The notes under the pieces were generated by a model. That model did no database searches, was not told where the DNA came from, and worked only from the letters and a program-made list of their open reading frames with translations. Shown in pieces: positions 6,099 through 6,125 of a stretch of 6,125 nucleotides of DNA (within the stretch, counting starts at the first letter, position 1; each line of letters begins with the position of its first letter). The DNA is from CAYSND01 sp964642235 (GTDB lineage Bacteria; Bacteroidota; Bacteroidia; Bacteroidales; UBA932). The stretch covers positions 1 to 6,125 of the forward strand of contig CAZXOP010000117.1 of the NCBI GenBank assembly GCA_964642235.1, given 5' to 3'. A program made the translations under genes and the position numbers.

Positions 6099-6099
6099 A

Positions 6100-6114
6100 G
6101 TATAAATTTTATAC
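6100..6114. repeat. AT-rich palindrome just upstream of the thioesterase -7 box
   Basis: GTATAAA (6100-6106) and TTTATAC (6108-6114) are exact inverted repeats around one T. The site fills the spacer between the -7 box and the -33 region, where a bound regulator would block polymerase. An AT-rich palindrome of this size can arise by chance, so an operator role is only a suggestion. Confidence 0.3.
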
Positions 6115-6125
6115 CCGCCCCGAAA

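Noticed and set aside
1..6125. Search for a defence island, CRISPR array, transposon or phage module
   Set aside because: There are no direct-repeat arrays, terminal inverted repeats, transposase, integrase or tRNA. The identifiable genes are ordinary housekeeping or envelope genes.

Overview
The window looks like an ordinary chromosomal stretch from a member of the Bacteroidota, probably Bacteroidales. The evidence is a lipoprotein with a BACON-type domain, signal peptides ending in the Bacteroidota-typical 'AQ', start codons without Shine-Dalgarno sequences, and several exact matches to the Bacteroidota promoter -7 box TAnnTTTG. No RNA gene, CRISPR array, insertion sequence or phage gene was recognised.

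Layout, left to right. Positions 1-465 (+) hold the 3' end of an unrecognised gene cut by the window edge. It meets, tail to tail, a minus-strand lipoprotein gene (499-1641), and a good stem-loop with a poly-T tract between them can end transcription from both sides. An 86-bp spacer with several dyads separates the lipoprotein gene from an upstream minus-strand pair: an exported class I glutamine-amidotransferase-like hydrolase (1728-2555) and an exported serine hydrolase of the beta-lactamase/S12 family with a DUF3471-like C-terminus (2568-4121). These two are 12 bp apart and read as one operon, serine hydrolase first. A 66-bp divergent promoter region (4122-4187) then leads to radA (4188-5603, +). 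radA ends 2 bp from the stop of a convergent hotdog-fold thioesterase gene (5606-6070, -), whose promoter lies at the right edge.

Functionally, the hydrolase pair probably acts in the periplasm on small peptide or amide substrates; this is inference from signal peptides and family. RadA is the housekeeping branch-migration helicase of recombinational repair. The thioesterase and the lipoprotein have no assignable substrate or ligand. The parts least explained by known families are the C-terminal region of the lipoprotein and the unrecognised gene at the left edge. The regulatory layout, with nearly touching divergent -7 boxes and dyads around promoters, is the most unusual non-coding signal. 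I found no convincing new multi-gene system.
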